This document shows, in pieces, positions 21,604 through 34,599 of a stretch of 64,000 nt of DNA. The notes beneath the pieces are model-generated. The model ran no database searches, was not told the DNA's origin, and saw only the letters and a program-made list of their open reading frames with translations. Origin of the DNA: Daucus carota subsp. sativus (taxonomy: Eukaryota; Streptophyta; Magnoliopsida; Apiales; Apiaceae); NCBI RefSeq assembly GCF_001625215.2, contig NC_030383.2:61184949-61248948 (forward strand). Direction: 5' to 3'. Position 1 is the first letter of the stretch, and each line of letters starts with the position of its first letter. The position numbers and the translations under genes are program-made.

Positions 21604-24600
21604 TCATTTTTCTTCGTTTCTCTTTTCACCTTTGGGAGAGGAGAGGAGAGGAGTAGGGTGAGGTCCGGTGGACATGCTCTCTTTTAACGACTTCAAAACA
21701 GCTTTGAAAGCAAGTTTTTTGGCTTCAGCCTTGTTAGAAGCAGTGCATGACTCTGTGTGTATGACTCCATTTGCTTCGACCTCGACTGTAACAGCTGCCA
21801 CACCATCATTACATGACACAAAAGGCTTTTTCAACAGATAGCGCTCCTTTTGGCACAACTGATGTAATTCTCTTACTGGTTGAAGCTTGAGTGTTTCAGG
21901 AGAAACCAAGGGTTCCAAAAGTGGTCGTATGCTCTTGAATACAACATCCTTTCTGTAACCCGAATCAACGAAGATTGCTCCTGCCAGAGATTCTATCACA
22001 TCTCCAAGAACCTGTACCAAATGCCCAAGAGAATCCCTATCTTAATTGTTTTCATTCACGAGAAGAGTATAAATACAACAATCAGTCAAAAATGAAACAC
22101 TAACCTTAGGAAGAGAGTTCTCAGACCCCCATCCAAATGTTGAACGCATCAACAAAGGATCTAAAGTCTGAATAGAGGATGCTATTTTCTCTTGAAGTTT
22201 TTCCGAGGTGTGGAGAATGTGTTTCTGCAATCCAACCTTAACCGCAGATAGGGAATAACAATCATTGTTCACCGAAGCTGACCTCAGATCAGTTAGCAAT
22301 CCAGGCGTAATTCCAGGATATTTATTGTATAGATGCAGAGTAATGAGATAATCCAGTACAGAATCTCCAAGAAACTCAAGACGCTGTGGATGCAAAAGAA
22401 AGAAAAATAATTATCAAATTCAGATTTAAATATGAGTTCATATATCAAAATGGAAGCACCGCGTCCAATTAATTGCTGTATATTCTTTACGCGACGCATA
22501 ACACATTTCATTCCCCGGACATATATCATCCTCCATGTGAAAAGTACACTTCATGCCACCCAAAAATAAAAATTCACTTGGCACTGTAGCCTTGTAGGCA
22601 GCTTAACTACTCAAAGAAACACGATATATTTCCCCTTCCATCAAACAAAGAAAATTAACGCAGAACTGATAACATAACAATCTTACAGAGTGATTCCAAG
22701 GCTAAACAAATCATCACATGGAAAGCATTCTGGATACGTACATTTATGTTGGCTGCTGTAATCATCATAAATCTAACAAGAAATTTAATCATTCATCAAT
22801 TATCATGTACTTAGACATATACTATACAGCCTGGAACCAGTGAGCATGGAATTATAGTAATCTATGTTTATTTGAGCTAGATTGGAAGCCATATTCAGTA
22901 TAAGTGATAAAAGTTTAAACTGAAAACAAAAAAAAAAATAATGGAAACAATTGGTACCTGATAACACTGAGGAATTTCAGGGAGCATGAACGAACCATGT
23001 GTTAATGCTTCAACAAGTAATGAAGCATCTTTAAAAGAATAATTAAGTATTGACTCAAGATAGCTAACATTAAGGAGCTTTTCTGGATTTGCTGGAAAGC
23101 TCCTCTTATATGGTATATTCAATAAATTGACCTCAATACCAAGCCAATTCATGAATGATAATGCTGCACCTTCACCGCCATAGCTGAGGAATACACCAAT
23201 CAATGCCTCGACAACATCAGCTACAACCTTACTTTTTACTTTTTGTATTCCTTTAGTAAATACTTTAGTCCCGGTAGACAGTTGTACTTCATGAAAAGCC
23301 TCTTTTTGGTCACCAGGAATAATCCACATCTTGGGATCAAAGGGTTCATTATGTATTAAACCCTGATACATTTAACAGTAAGTTAATTAGTACAGATAAA
23401 ACAGTAGCGATATGTTAAAGTTAGAAAAGGGGATAATATACTAAAGCAATTAATGTAATAGTGACTGGTAACAGAACAAGGATAGCTCATCGTAATATAC
23501 AAAACAAGTCGCCTTGTACCATCCGGAATGAGGAAAGTAAGTGGCACTAATGAAGTGTTTGTCCCGTTGGCTTTCATTACCCCGTGTGTACCAAGAGGGA
23601 GCTTCAAACCATGGGATCATAGGAGGGCTTTAGGTGGGATATATTTAGAAATTCATTCAAAAGACTAGCAAAAGAGACAACAATAAGCAATTCATTCTGT
23701 GGTGCATGTACCATAGCTTCCATTGTGTGTCACATTGGTTCTAGCACTGAATAGACCTCCTATTAGACATTCGAAACTGTCTCATGCAAACTAGTTCTAT
23801 GGATTTATAGGAGGGCTTTAGGTGGATTTATTTCAGACGATGGACAGACACTGGCAAGATGTTCATTCCTCCCTTTTGCCAGTACAGAAAAGTAAAAATT
23901 GCAGTATATTGTTCTACATGTTAACTATTTTATATAGAGCTATATATGTTGGATATATCGATGATAAGAAAAATCAATAGTTTACCGGTCAAAAAAGAAT
24001 AAAGGCAAAATATTTTATAAAATGGAAACATCATTCTGATGTGTGTAGTTTTTAGGGTTTAAGAAGTATACCGGGAGTTTACGGCTGCACCCGAGCTTGC
24101 ATAAGTTAGCATTAGATATGATTCTATTTTTCTTAATACTAAGAATTCCTTCATGTGTATTTTGGTTCATTGTAAACACATGCTGACAGGCAGCATATTT
24201 CAGAAATGAATCTCCAAGAGCCTCCAGTGACTCCAAATTAAAGTTTTCACGGCAATTCTTGGTGGTAATAGCTTCCAACACCTGGAACCAAGAGTTGAAA
24301 AGAAAAAGAAATCAAAATTTGGATAGTTCATAGCTGATAATTCAAAGTTGCTTCTGCATGATAGGTCGTGATTATGAAACGACACTGATGCTGCCAATTC
24401 TCTCTGCAAAAATCATCTGTAATCCTATCTTGCAAATGTAAAGATGCTCTCCGTTTACACCGGACATTTGGTACTTCAATGATGACAGTCTCACTGGGAT
24501 CTAAAGGCTTATGCATTTTCTGCATATAAAAATCTACCTAGATCCAAATATCAATGGATTTCTAAACATTTACAAAATTCATAAATAATAAAGCATTTTC

Positions 24601-27600
24601 CAAAATAATCAGAAGAGTGACATTGTCGCTTAGCCAATTATAAGCACTACAAATATTTTTATAATCATATCAGAATCAAAAGCTTCATATTCCTTGGACA
24701 ATGATTGATGAGGTTAGAGAGTTACCTTGATCGTTGGAATTTTAGTTATAGCAGTAACATTTGGGTAATAGTAATCTCTCAGCATTTTTTTTAAACTGCT
24801 AGCAATGAGCAAAGACTCTATTCTATGCATGATCGCTGAGGCAAATGAAAACGAGTATAATGTTGCCGCGGATATTGGTGACATGATAATGGAACAAAGT
24901 TCAGGAGGCAATTCCACATACGCTTTGCTTTGTTCCACAGCTGAAAAGAAAGATCGTCAGAAAGAAACAGTTTCATGTATAATATTGAGTAGAATATAAT
25001 AAGTTTTAGTAGTTAAAAAAAACTTCTCTTTCGTGCAAATACCAATAAATGGAACTACTAGTGTTTAATTCGTAAAATGAACCACTAATATCGATCGCTA
25101 TTAGGGCTGTGTAACAGCTTGAAAATTAATATATAAACGGGCCAAAATTAAGTATACAAACCCGGCTTTTTTTTTTACTCTGTTTTAGGGCTTTGACACA
25201 CACACACTTATCAGTACATTAGGCCCCAAAAAAGTAATAAAAGTTTAAACTTTAACCTTGTTCCTTCTGCATTCTATACTTGTGATGGTGATTTTGTACT
25301 CTAAATACATGTCTTCCCTTAAGAAAATGTTCCCGCCCATATAGCAAGTCGATGGCATGCCTGTTTTTTTCACGACAAAAGGAATAAATTACTCCATACT
25401 GAATTGAGGCTCAAACAATATGTTAATACACAAGGACTTAACAAACCTTTTCTCATAGTATTCTTTGTATGTTATAGATTCTCCGTCGTTCAAGTCCAAT
25501 ACTGAACTTCCGTTCATGCCATATAATGTTCCCACTATGTAGTATACATAACCATTGTGGGGAGTGCAGACCAAAGAATTCTCCAGAACACACCTGCAGA
25601 CAAGATCGTTTCTTGTTTTCACAATATTATATTCGTCTTTAGGAAAAGGGCACCGTGCACGATCATGGCATATTTTATTGCCTTTATAAAGAACAGAACC
25701 AATACATCTCCAATCAATAAGCAGTGAATGCTGTGAGCCAGTAGTTGGGAGTAGGAGATAGTCGTAAACAGTAGAGTCTTTCCATTGGTGAAAAACATCA
25801 AAGGTCTCGTTCAACTTTTTATAATTGTTACTAAAGAGAATCCTAAAAGTTTTCACTTGAAACTGCCGGCACATGTGAACCTAGCAACAGAACCATAGGA
25901 GATCAACAAAATAGATGACTTGTGATTATAATGAGTAGTTAAACCAATACAACAAGATAAATAATTGTACCTGTTCAGAAGTGAGACTTATAGATCTAGC
26001 GTATTTAATGTGAACTGATAAATTTCCTCGATCAACCTCCAATTCAAAAGCCAAGTTGCTGTCTTCATCAATATTAAGCTCATGACTAGCAGCAAGCATT
26101 AGATTATTAACTGCAATATCATGGCTAAATTTTCTATCCAACTCTAGCAGATAGCAGTAGTATATTTTTGCACCATTGTTAGGATCTTGACCTACAAGTT
26201 CTGATGGAACATAGATATCCTGTTCATCGACATACTCCGGATGACCTGCACATTACGGTTTTAAATCATGAATAAGATCATATGGACATGGAAAGATAAG
26301 ACACGATTTCAATGAAACAAAAAGAAGTGATTACCAATATCTTCAGCATTTTCTTCTTCCACCATATCTGGTACAAGATTGTTCGTTAGGGCTCCCATTA
26401 TATGCAACTTTTTGCATGCTTCTAGACATGCAATTTGTTTCAGTGTTTTGAGATTTCCATGAACAGTTACCTCAGGTAATGGGCAACCTTTGGGGAAACA
26501 TAATGTGCACTTCTGCAACTCATTGTAAATTTTAAATCTCGGCAAGGGCTTGAAGTATCTACATGGTACAAAAAGAAATATCAAGTAGGAAAATATAATA
26601 ATACTAGGTGAATATGAATTAACTATTTAAGACAAACCCGTCCGAAGGTAGGCGAGAGCAATAGAAGTAAATCAGAGGCACACAGGATGTCAGTGTGACA
26701 ATAGCTCCTGTAGAGTCAACCTGGTAGAATGCTTCTTGATATATATCAGTATCAGGTGGCTGACAAGGCAGTGAAGCATGTCGCAATGATTCCCGCCTCA
26801 TTACTTGTCCGCTAGCAAGGTAGGTTTTTACTCTAGAAAGTGTAGCATTGTCGCCACTGCAGTTGTGACAAAAAGTAAATAACATTCAGACAAACCACAA
26901 ACTTCGTATGGCAAAGTTCACAAACTTGTCACTTTGCATATTATAATATTATAAATATACAATATAAATAAAACAAACTTCACCTTTTCACCAATAACAG
27001 AAATTCTGAGTTCTGCATCCTAGCCCGACCTCGAGATTGTATAAAACTGCACACTGTATTTGATAGGTCAAATCGTATAACCAGATTGCAGTTCTGAACA
27101 TCCAGCCCTTCTTCAAGAACTGATGTCGCAACAATAATGTTTGCCTGCACATATTGTCAGTAGAGCATTAAACGATTAAGTAAGCATATACTGTTCTTCA
27201 AAAAGTATGATATCTACATATGCATAGCACATAATTAATACCGCGCCCTTACGAAGTTCTTCAATAATTTCATTTTGGGTCTTCCTACTCTGTAACTGTA
27301 CAAGAGTATTGCTGCCTGCTATATATTTTGTTTTCCATCCACTCAGGCTAGGAAGCAAAACGTCCAATAGGCGACAAAGTGTGATGGCCGTTATAACCCT
27401 TTCTACAAAAACAATACATCTCAAATCTTTTGAGTCCCTGTGTGGATAAACATACAGGAAAGATAGTAAGTACAATTTAACAAATTTAGTGCACACAGAT
27501 GGAAACTCAGACCACTTTTACCGGAAACTCAGACCTTTCGGTACAACTTTCGTATGATCACCATCGGCAAAGATATTCAAAAAAGTCAAACAATCTTCTT

Positions 27601-29239
27601 ACCAAAAAGAATCATTTTGAAGAACTATCATACAAAAATACCAGATGCTTTAGCAAATTGTTCCTCTTAGACTAATATGTGTACGATTAGACGGTAACTT
27701 TTGTAAGCTTAACAGCATAGCATCACAATACATCCTGATTTTTATACTCATGGAATACTGTTTTAGAATTTTAGGTATTTAATGTAGATTGTCAAAAGGT
27801 ATTTACTTCAGTTACAACCTTAACTGAATTAAATATTAAATTCTGACGAAAAATGTTTTATGTAACAAGCAAGACAGCTAAGTATTTCGAACTAACCTGC
27901 GTTCAAGAAGAGATTCGAGGAGACAAATAACTTTTGTTGATAGATACCCCTTCATCACATTTGCTTCAATATTATCCCATACAGACCAGTCAGGTTCTAA
28001 TAAATAAAAGATACAGGGAAACATTTAGTGACAATTAGTAACAATTAACCAAGGACACGGAGTAGATATAGTGTAGAAAATTGCTAAAGCTTAGTTCTTG
28101 GATTCTTGCACAAGGAGCATACCAGAAGGCATATAACCACAGAGAACTTTAAATACTTCTGAGCTAAAATCTGTTATAATCCTCTCCCCAAACTTATCCT
28201 GTTTTTCCCATACAAACATCCCGCTTCCATGGGATTTGTAAGAATCTGCCGCCTAGTACAATGATAAAATTGCTGCTTAATATAACATGGACAGTATAAT
28301 TTTAAAATAAGAAAATGCAGCCAAATACCTTTATTGCCAGCCAAAGTCCGAGTTCCCTCAAACAAAAGAAAAATGTTAAACTTAGTTTAGATAATTTTTG
28401 CCTTGTAGTTTCTTTACGGGACTCCTCGATGCTTGCTTTTTCAATGTCACATTCGAACTGGTAGAAGTATATTGCAAGTCAATTCTCATGAAGCGAAGAT
28501 AAAAATAGTAATAATAAATTTTTAGTATTAACGTAATACTACTACTTACTACTAACAACAACAAAAATAACTACCTTCTCTTGCAAACTCTCTAACTCAC
28601 TAGCTATTTTTTTGGGTAACAAGCAAAGACTATCCACATCTTTATAAATCTTGAGCTTCGGAGTTGACATTGCCATATACCCTGCCAACACAGACTCACT
28701 ACTGCAAGTAAAAACCTGTACCAAAAGAGAAACATATATGTCACTTGATCAATGCATATTTTAACGGGGAAAAAAAACCTTAAGGCCTCAAACTTTTATT
28801 TAACACATAAAGTGTGCAATCTATCTAATATAACATATCACAGACAAGCCACGGTACAAGAGAAAACAAAAACTCAAAACAACTCTGTCTGCAAATGAGT
28901 ATAACAAAAGGTTCAAGTAAATGAAGCTTTCTGCACCAGTATTATATGCAATAGCTACTCGAAATTCATGAAGGTCCTAACACACATACACTCACACACA
29001 CACACACATGAAGACAAACCACAAACAACAAAAGGCAGAAAACAGAAAAATAAATATATATGACCTTTGAATTCATTAGGTTCTCAAGGTCACGGATTTG
29101 CTTCCAGTAATCTATTCCGTTTTCTGAACCTGAAGTTGGGAATAAAGTAAAATAAATAAAAAAAGAAGTATATAGTTCAAGTGTTATACCTCTAGAGCTG
29201 TCCAAGCTCAGTGACAGTGAATGAAGTTATCTTCAATAG

Positions 29240-29278
<39 letters not shown>

Positions 29279-32200
29279 TATAAAGTCAGTGCTTGCGTAC
29301 CTTTAGTGTAGATAGGCGAAGCAGTCATCCCTAATATCCTAGGAAGCTGCGAGTTAATTGTTTTCCTTTGAGGGTGATAAATATCCTGTGGTGCATTATT
29401 GAGAAATCAAAGGTAGATATTATTTTTGTGATGAAAAATAAAAGAGACAAAGATAGATACGAGTTATAATGGAGTTGATATTGGCATAATTTTGGGTATA
29501 GGCCACAGAAGCGAGTGCCATGATAGAAAAATCTTCTTATATAAGGAAGTCAGTCACCTGTTTTATAACATGTAACTGCAAATTTAGTCCGATAGTACTG
29601 CATTTTTACTTACCTTCATAATGCAAGCATAAGGGTGTTTGCCTCTAGCATGGTGGCATTCATCAAATATTAGGATCCTTATCTTCTCAAGCTTTATAAA
29701 ACTGTGCCTCAAGGCATCAAGCAATATTTGTGGTGTCATCACAAGAACCTAGTTCGCAACAAAGGAGTAGGTTGAAACTGTTCATTTTTTTCTCAAAAAA
29801 ATAAAAATAAATAAAACACATTTTATGCTAACCTCGAATTCACCCTGCTCCTTCTTCCAATCGGCAGCATTCCAATAATCCACTCCCATCTCTCCCCAAT
29901 ACTTTCCAGCTTTTAAATCCGTGTGCATTTTCACAACCTCAGCTTGCTTTTCAAAATTTATAGTAAAACTAATTAAATCACACATAACAAAATTCAAGCA
30001 AATCAGTCCACAATTTTAACTTACTTGGGAAACCAGAACCACAGTGGGGACCAGAAAGACAGCGATAAAACTCGATGGTTTCCGCAAAAGGTGTGCATAG
30101 CTACGCAGAAGCATGATAGCAATCAGGGTTTTCCCAGAACCAGTTTCCAGATACACAATAGTGTTCTGTTCCATTGCCTTTTTTAGTGCATCCAGTTGAT
30201 AACTATAAACATAAAACAAAAACACATCAATAAACACGATTTATTTATGTTAAAAGCACCATGCCATTTTTACTATACCTTAATAACAAATTTAAAAAAA
30301 AAAAACACACACAAGTTACAAAGAAGATAATACATGTATATACCTCCTAGCAAAGGGAAGTTTCTTAGCAGATTCAACCAGAGGCATTTTTACCGTCTCC
30401 TTAGAATCACCGACCTTCAAGTGCAAGATACAAACATGTTTATTAATACATACAAATCAATATGAACATTACAATGTTTGTGCATGCTTGTGTGTACAAT
30501 ACTATAATCAATGAAGATTTAATTAACAACAGAATAATCAACCTTGTGGAATGTAAGATACATATATTATCAATTATATAAAAATGAAAACACACACATA
30601 CACGACCATGAAACAAACTATACATATATGACACATGTTCAAGTATATATAAATACAAACAGGGGCGGATCTAGGAAGAGGCACGGGGGACACGTGTCCC
30701 CCCTAAAATTTTTTTTACATTTTTTCACCATTCTAAATTTTACAAAATTATAGAAGTGCCCCCCAAAAATTTAAAAATATATAGGTGTTTTTCGAAAATT
30801 TGCTTGGTTCCCCCCTAAGATTTTGTTTCTAGATCCGCCCCTGAATACAAACTTATAAAATTTATCTTGATTATATACATAATTTAAACAAAATGAAAAA
30901 CATATTGAAATGGTGAGATCAGAAAAACATACAGTTTTGTTCATCAGAATAGCCATGAATTAGAGTCTTTATCAACACAAACAAAACTTCTTGTATGCCT
31001 TCTCTTCCGTCTCTTACTCTCTCCTCTTCTCACTGTCAAAATCATACACTAACAGCCATATATATAGCGAAGACAAAAAAAATATTAATAACGATAGATA
31101 TTATAATATATAAAGATTTTATAAACCTTAATTCTTCAAAGACTTAAGTTAGGCAAGAATATACATCTTGTATGTTGAAGCATTGCACCTTAACGTCGTG
31201 CCTTCGAGTTTTATTCAGCCTATTGGACATATGAAGGCCTTTACTAAGATCGTTATCAAGTTTAATTACCCCAAATTAGGGTCAATTATTAAAAGTGAAA
31301 ATTATCCTAAATAATCGATAATTAACTTAGGTCAAACTTTACACTTATAACAAGATATAAGCTCTGAGTAAAGGCCTTCATATGTCCAATAGGCTATATA
31401 AAAGTCGAAAGCACGGTGTTAAGGTGGAATGGTTCAAAATACAAGATGTATAAACTTTTCTTGCCTAACTTAAGTCTTTGAAAAAAAAGGTCTAAAAAAA
31501 ACTACGCTATGGAATGTGATCGTGTCGATGTAAGTGCATAGTACGTTAAATGAGGAATAGTGTTGTTTAGAACTGCCAATCTCGAATAAGGCCAAAATGC
31601 ATTCATTAAATGTGTGTCGCAAATCACATTATGTAAAATCCAAGATCGAATGAAGCAACTTCTGCAAAACTTACATATTTTTCTAGAAGTTGGGTGGCCA
31701 ATACTGTGGCAACAAGTGCGGTGATAAAATGCAATCAATAGAGGTGATAATTAGAAAAGTTTTAGACTCAATAAAGGTGATACTGGATATGACCGAGGTA
31801 AAGGTTCTTCACCCGTAAAACATACAACGGCAAAACTAAAGGCACAAGTTAACAAAAAAAAAAATCACATATTCCAACAGATATATCCACCCTAAAGTGT
31901 GTCAATTTTTCATGCATGTGTCCCCATTCGCGAATGTTGAGATCAACATTTTAACATTTAACCTTTTTATTCATACATAATACTAAAAAATATAATTGCA
32001 AGTATGATTCTATCTGAATTTTATCGCATAAACAAGGACGACTAAAGAAATACTCAATTAATGATTCCCTTATTATAACTGGCACTGGTATACTAATATT
32101 ACTAAGTAACTACACCGTAAGAACATGTTTTATAAGAATTTTATACAATGTTAGCTTTTCACAAAGAAATATAAAAATGGAAAATATAACAATGAAAAAA

Positions 32201-32399
32201 TAGCAAAGATTTTGTAAACTCGAATGGAAGACAAATTTCTTGAATCGCCAGCATATTTATGGTCTTTATATGACAAGACATTAACAATGAGAATAATAAG
32301 GATGGCATAAGTGATTTATAATATTGGTTTTATAGTTCTTGAGAAGTAACAATTGCAGCACATACATTAGTAGTCACAGCTTACCTCGATATATATCAT
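21604..32399 (-). CDS. DCL2: DICER-LIKE 2 (22-nt siRNA-producing endoribonuclease), 23 coding exons
   Basis: Cleaves long dsRNA into 22-nt siRNAs for antiviral silencing and transitivity. All exons join in frame with GT-AG borders, giving about 1430 aa. Exons, 5' to 3': 32385-32399, 30344-30414, 30025-30202, 29833-29946, 29614-29748, 29301-29385, 29065-29129, 28575-28715, 28329-28457, 28123-28252, 27897-27996, 27242-27437, 26984-27144, 26638-26856, 26335-26558, 25971-26245, 25447-25880, 25257-25360, 24726-24940, 24072-24281, 22958-23362, 22105-22383, 21604-22011. Domains: helicase with ETGSGKT (about 48-54), DECHH (155-159) and QSRGRAR (489-495); DUF283; PAZ in the 25.4-25.9 kb exon; RNase IIIa ESLEALGDS (about 1014); RNase IIIb RLEFLGDS (about 1203); one C-terminal dsRBD. 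The DCL2 assignment rests on remembered similarity to Arabidopsis DCL2 (1388 aa). It has an extra 20-residue tail. The start is uncertain: an alternative first exon 30933-30956 (MAILMNKT) joins in the same phase. Confidence 0.93.
23617..23830. repeat. Duplicated segment in a DCL2 intron
   Basis: ATAGGAGGGCTTTAGGTGG occurs twice (about 23617 and 23807) around the repeat piece TATTAGACATTCGAAACTGT that also occurs at 16638. It looks like a small insertion with a local duplication. Confidence 0.45.
29238..29276. repeat. (TA)n microsatellite in a DCL2 intron
   Basis: About 18 consecutive TA units between the exons at 29065-29129 and 29301-29385. Confidence 0.85.
30660..30843. mobile_element. hAT-type MITE in a DCL2 5' intron
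   Basis: 184 bp with terminal inverted repeats CAGGGGCGGATCTAG, perfect at both ends, and an exact 8-bp target duplication AATACAAA (30652-30659, 30844-30851). No coding potential. It lies between the first and second coding exons of DCL2. Confidence 0.9.
30933..30956 (-). other. Possible alternative first coding exon of DCL2
   Basis: ATG followed by seven codons (MAILMNKT) and a GTATGT donor, joining phase 0 to the exon at 30414 (VGDSKETVK). It competes with the exon at 32385-32460. If both were used in one transcript the frame would break, so they would be alternatives. No protein homology supports either start. Confidence 0.4.
31134..31488. repeat. Foldback element with about 113-bp arms in the DCL2 5' intron
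   Basis: The left arm (31134-31246) and right arm (31374-31488) are near-perfect reverse complements. Shared pieces include TTCAAAGACTTAAGTTAGGC at the outer ends and CCTATTGGACATATGAAGGC near the loop. The spacer is about 130 bp. No coding capacity. Transcribed from DCL2, it would form a long hairpin in the unspliced RNA. Confidence 0.85.
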
Positions 32400-32460
32400 G
32401 GCCCGTGTATCGCCATGAACGACCTCAATATCGGTGTGTATGATGCCTGAGCTTATCGAC
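32385..32460 (-). other. DCL2: DCL2 5' exon with uORF and likely start codon
   Basis: Bounded by a T-rich acceptor ending TTTACAAGCAG and the donor GAG/GTAAGC. The leading 5' exon at 34422-34535 has no ATG, so the first ATG of the spliced leader is here at 32416. Confidence 0.55.
32396..32416 (-). promoter_or_regulatory. Upstream ORF overlapping the DCL2 start codon
   Basis: ATG, five codons and TGA encode MAIHGP. The stop overlaps the proposed main ATG as ATGA (32399-32396). Such termination-reinitiation geometry can damp translation. It depends on the exon model being right. Confidence 0.45.
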
Positions 32461-32933
32461 CTGCTTGTAAAGAAAAAAAACAAGTCATATTGAATTTGTC
32501 GACGACACTATAGAGCAAATGACTGGGTTACAGGGTTCTCAATGTACTGCGAGACCTGAATATATTACTTCATACTCATTCAACACCGATCCTTCATTTC
32601 CTCAAATGCAGAGAAAATAATCATGTAAATACAACTGGTTGGTCAATTACACACATCACATGCATAACTCTTGTCTCTTGGTTATAAAAAAAAATGATGA
32701 ACTAATTATTAATTATTGTTTATTTCAGTTTTTAGTAGTCGTACTAATTACTTTCTCTTGTAATTTGCATTATTATTGACAATACTGTAAATAAATATCA
32801 AGTATCTTCAAGCGATTTAGCAGATGCCAATAGTCCAATCATCAAACTCAATGAAGTGCCACTAGCAAATCAATTACAGAACCACAAACTCTGTTATTTT
32901 AACAAACTAATACACTATACTAATCCTTCTATA

Positions 32934-34173
32934 CAGTGTTGTTTAATTAAGGTGCATATTTTAAAAGCGTAAGACTCAGATTTAAGGCGCGACGCGCAAA
33001 GCGCCATTAATCACGCGCCTTTTGGTCAAAACAAATACTCAGAGATTTAACAAACAAGTAACAGTTAGGGATGTGCTGCGGTTTGGTGCGGTTTGCACCT
33101 AAAACCGCAACCCGAACCACAAAAGGTGGTTTCTAAAATCGAAACCAAACCAAACACTATTGGTGCGGTTCGGTTTATAATAAAAGCGGTTTCGGTTTTA
33201 TATGGTGCGGTTCGGTTATCAAACCATGAAAGTCCCTTTGATGTTTCCGCGGCACATCACCACTAAATTCTGAGCTAATCATCTGAATTCGAGCAAATTT
33301 AAAGTGTTCAAGTGTATATGCACATGGCCAAATATTTATAAAATGTAACTAAATAGAGAATCAAATTTTAGCAATACAGTGAAACAGTTTTGTTGCTCCA
33401 GCCTCCAGGATAGTATTATCCACAAACTGTGGGTTTTATTGCTCTTTCTGCAATTTCAGCTATGAGCAAACGAGAAAAGAGACCAGCAATAAGAGCACCC
33501 AGGCTCAACATCCCAAAATCAAGAAATAAGAACAACCCAACATGGAAATAAGAACTATAGAATCCATAATGCACTAAAGAATTCAGATTACAATAACTAA
33601 ACCCAACAATTCAGAATTCATATAGTTTCAGACTATAAAAGAGGCTGTTGCACATGAACCTGTGAAAAATGACTGGCAGTTGGCACTGGCAGCTGTTTGG
33701 CATGTATATAAACATAATTATATATTTTATAAAGTTACATATTATATTTAAATATATAAAATAAATAAATAAATATTAAAATTATTGCGGTTCGGTTCGG
33801 TTTGTATTCGGTTTTAATATTTTTGAAAACCAAATACAAATTATCAGTGCGGTTTTTATTCGGTTCGGCTTTTATTTGGTGCGGTTTCGTACGGTTTTTG
33901 GTTCGATTTCGGTTTCTGCTCATCCTTAGTAACAGTAAACATAACCTTAACATTCAAACATAACAAATATCATAAAGAACATGATAAAAGTGCCAATAAA
34001 ACCTAAAGTGGGTTTCTTCTCCTTTTAACCATATGAGCGACTTTTTTGCAATTCTTAGCGCCTTTTGAGCAATTTCAGAGTCGTGCTAAAATGCACATTT
34101 TTGAGTCACAAATCTTGCGCCTAATCGCGAAGCGTCATTAATCCCGCAATTAAGCGCGCCTTTAACAACACTA
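32934..34173. mobile_element. hAT-type element, split by a second hAT, in the first DCL2 intron
   Basis: The ends are CAGTGTTGTTTAATTAAGG and, reverse-complemented, TAGTGTTGTTAAAGGCGCG. Imperfect 8-bp duplications CTTCTATA / CTTATATA flank it (32926-32933, 34174-34181). Subterminal GGCGC motifs occur on both sides. Removing the nested element (33066-33928 plus one duplication) leaves about 370 bp. Confidence 0.7.
33066..33928. mobile_element. Non-autonomous hAT element nested in another hAT
   Basis: 863 bp. Ends TAGGGATGTGC and, reverse-complemented, TAAGGATGAGC; perfect 8-bp target duplication GTAACAGT (33058-33065, 33929-33936). Many subterminal GCGGTTCGGTTT motifs near both ends. No transposase frame. 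Confidence 0.9.
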
Positions 34174-34421
34174 CTTATATATCCTTCCTACCATAATATG
34201 GTAATCATTTTCCGGTGTCCTTCACAGCAATAAGATAGCCAATTGATTCAAGCAAACCCGATCGACAACATTTCAATCAAAAGAAAAAGAAATACATGAA
34301 ATTCAACAACAGTCAGCCTCCTATATCATTCAAAAACCACACAAAATCTAATTTGACAAATCGCAAAGATATAATAAGAAAGCAAATAACAAAATATATT
34401 TATCGCACAAATAGATAAATA

Positions 34422-34535
34422 CCTGATCAGGAAAAACAACACTCGATTCCTCCGACAGCCGCAGCTGAAACAAACGCAGACCACCAGTACGATGTTTTCG
34501 CACGTTGTTAGCTAGCTTCAATGTTGTAGTTGCGT
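34422..34535 (-). other. DCL2 leading 5' UTR exon
   Basis: It ends at CTGATCAG/GTATTT (donor at 34421) and lies just downstream of a TATATAG box. It contains no ATG. The outer edge is placed from the TATA distance and is approximate. Confidence 0.5.
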
Positions 34536-34561
34536 TGTGTATCTTACAGAACCATGTTTAA

Positions 34562-34568
34562 CTATATA
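34562..34568 (-). promoter_or_regulatory. Probable TATA box of DCL2
   Basis: TATATAG on the minus strand about 30 bases before the inferred start of the leading exon. Confidence 0.5.
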
Positions 34569-34599
34569 AAAAAATTAAATTTATTTATCGCATTGCATG

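Noticed and set aside
29238-29276. (TA)n run considered as a splice or regulatory signal in DCL2
   Set aside because: An ordinary microsatellite within an intron, with normal borders on both sides.
33735-33953. 72-aa minus-strand frame with repeated Asn-Arg-Thr
   Set aside because: Generated by GGTTCGGTTT motifs of the nested hAT.
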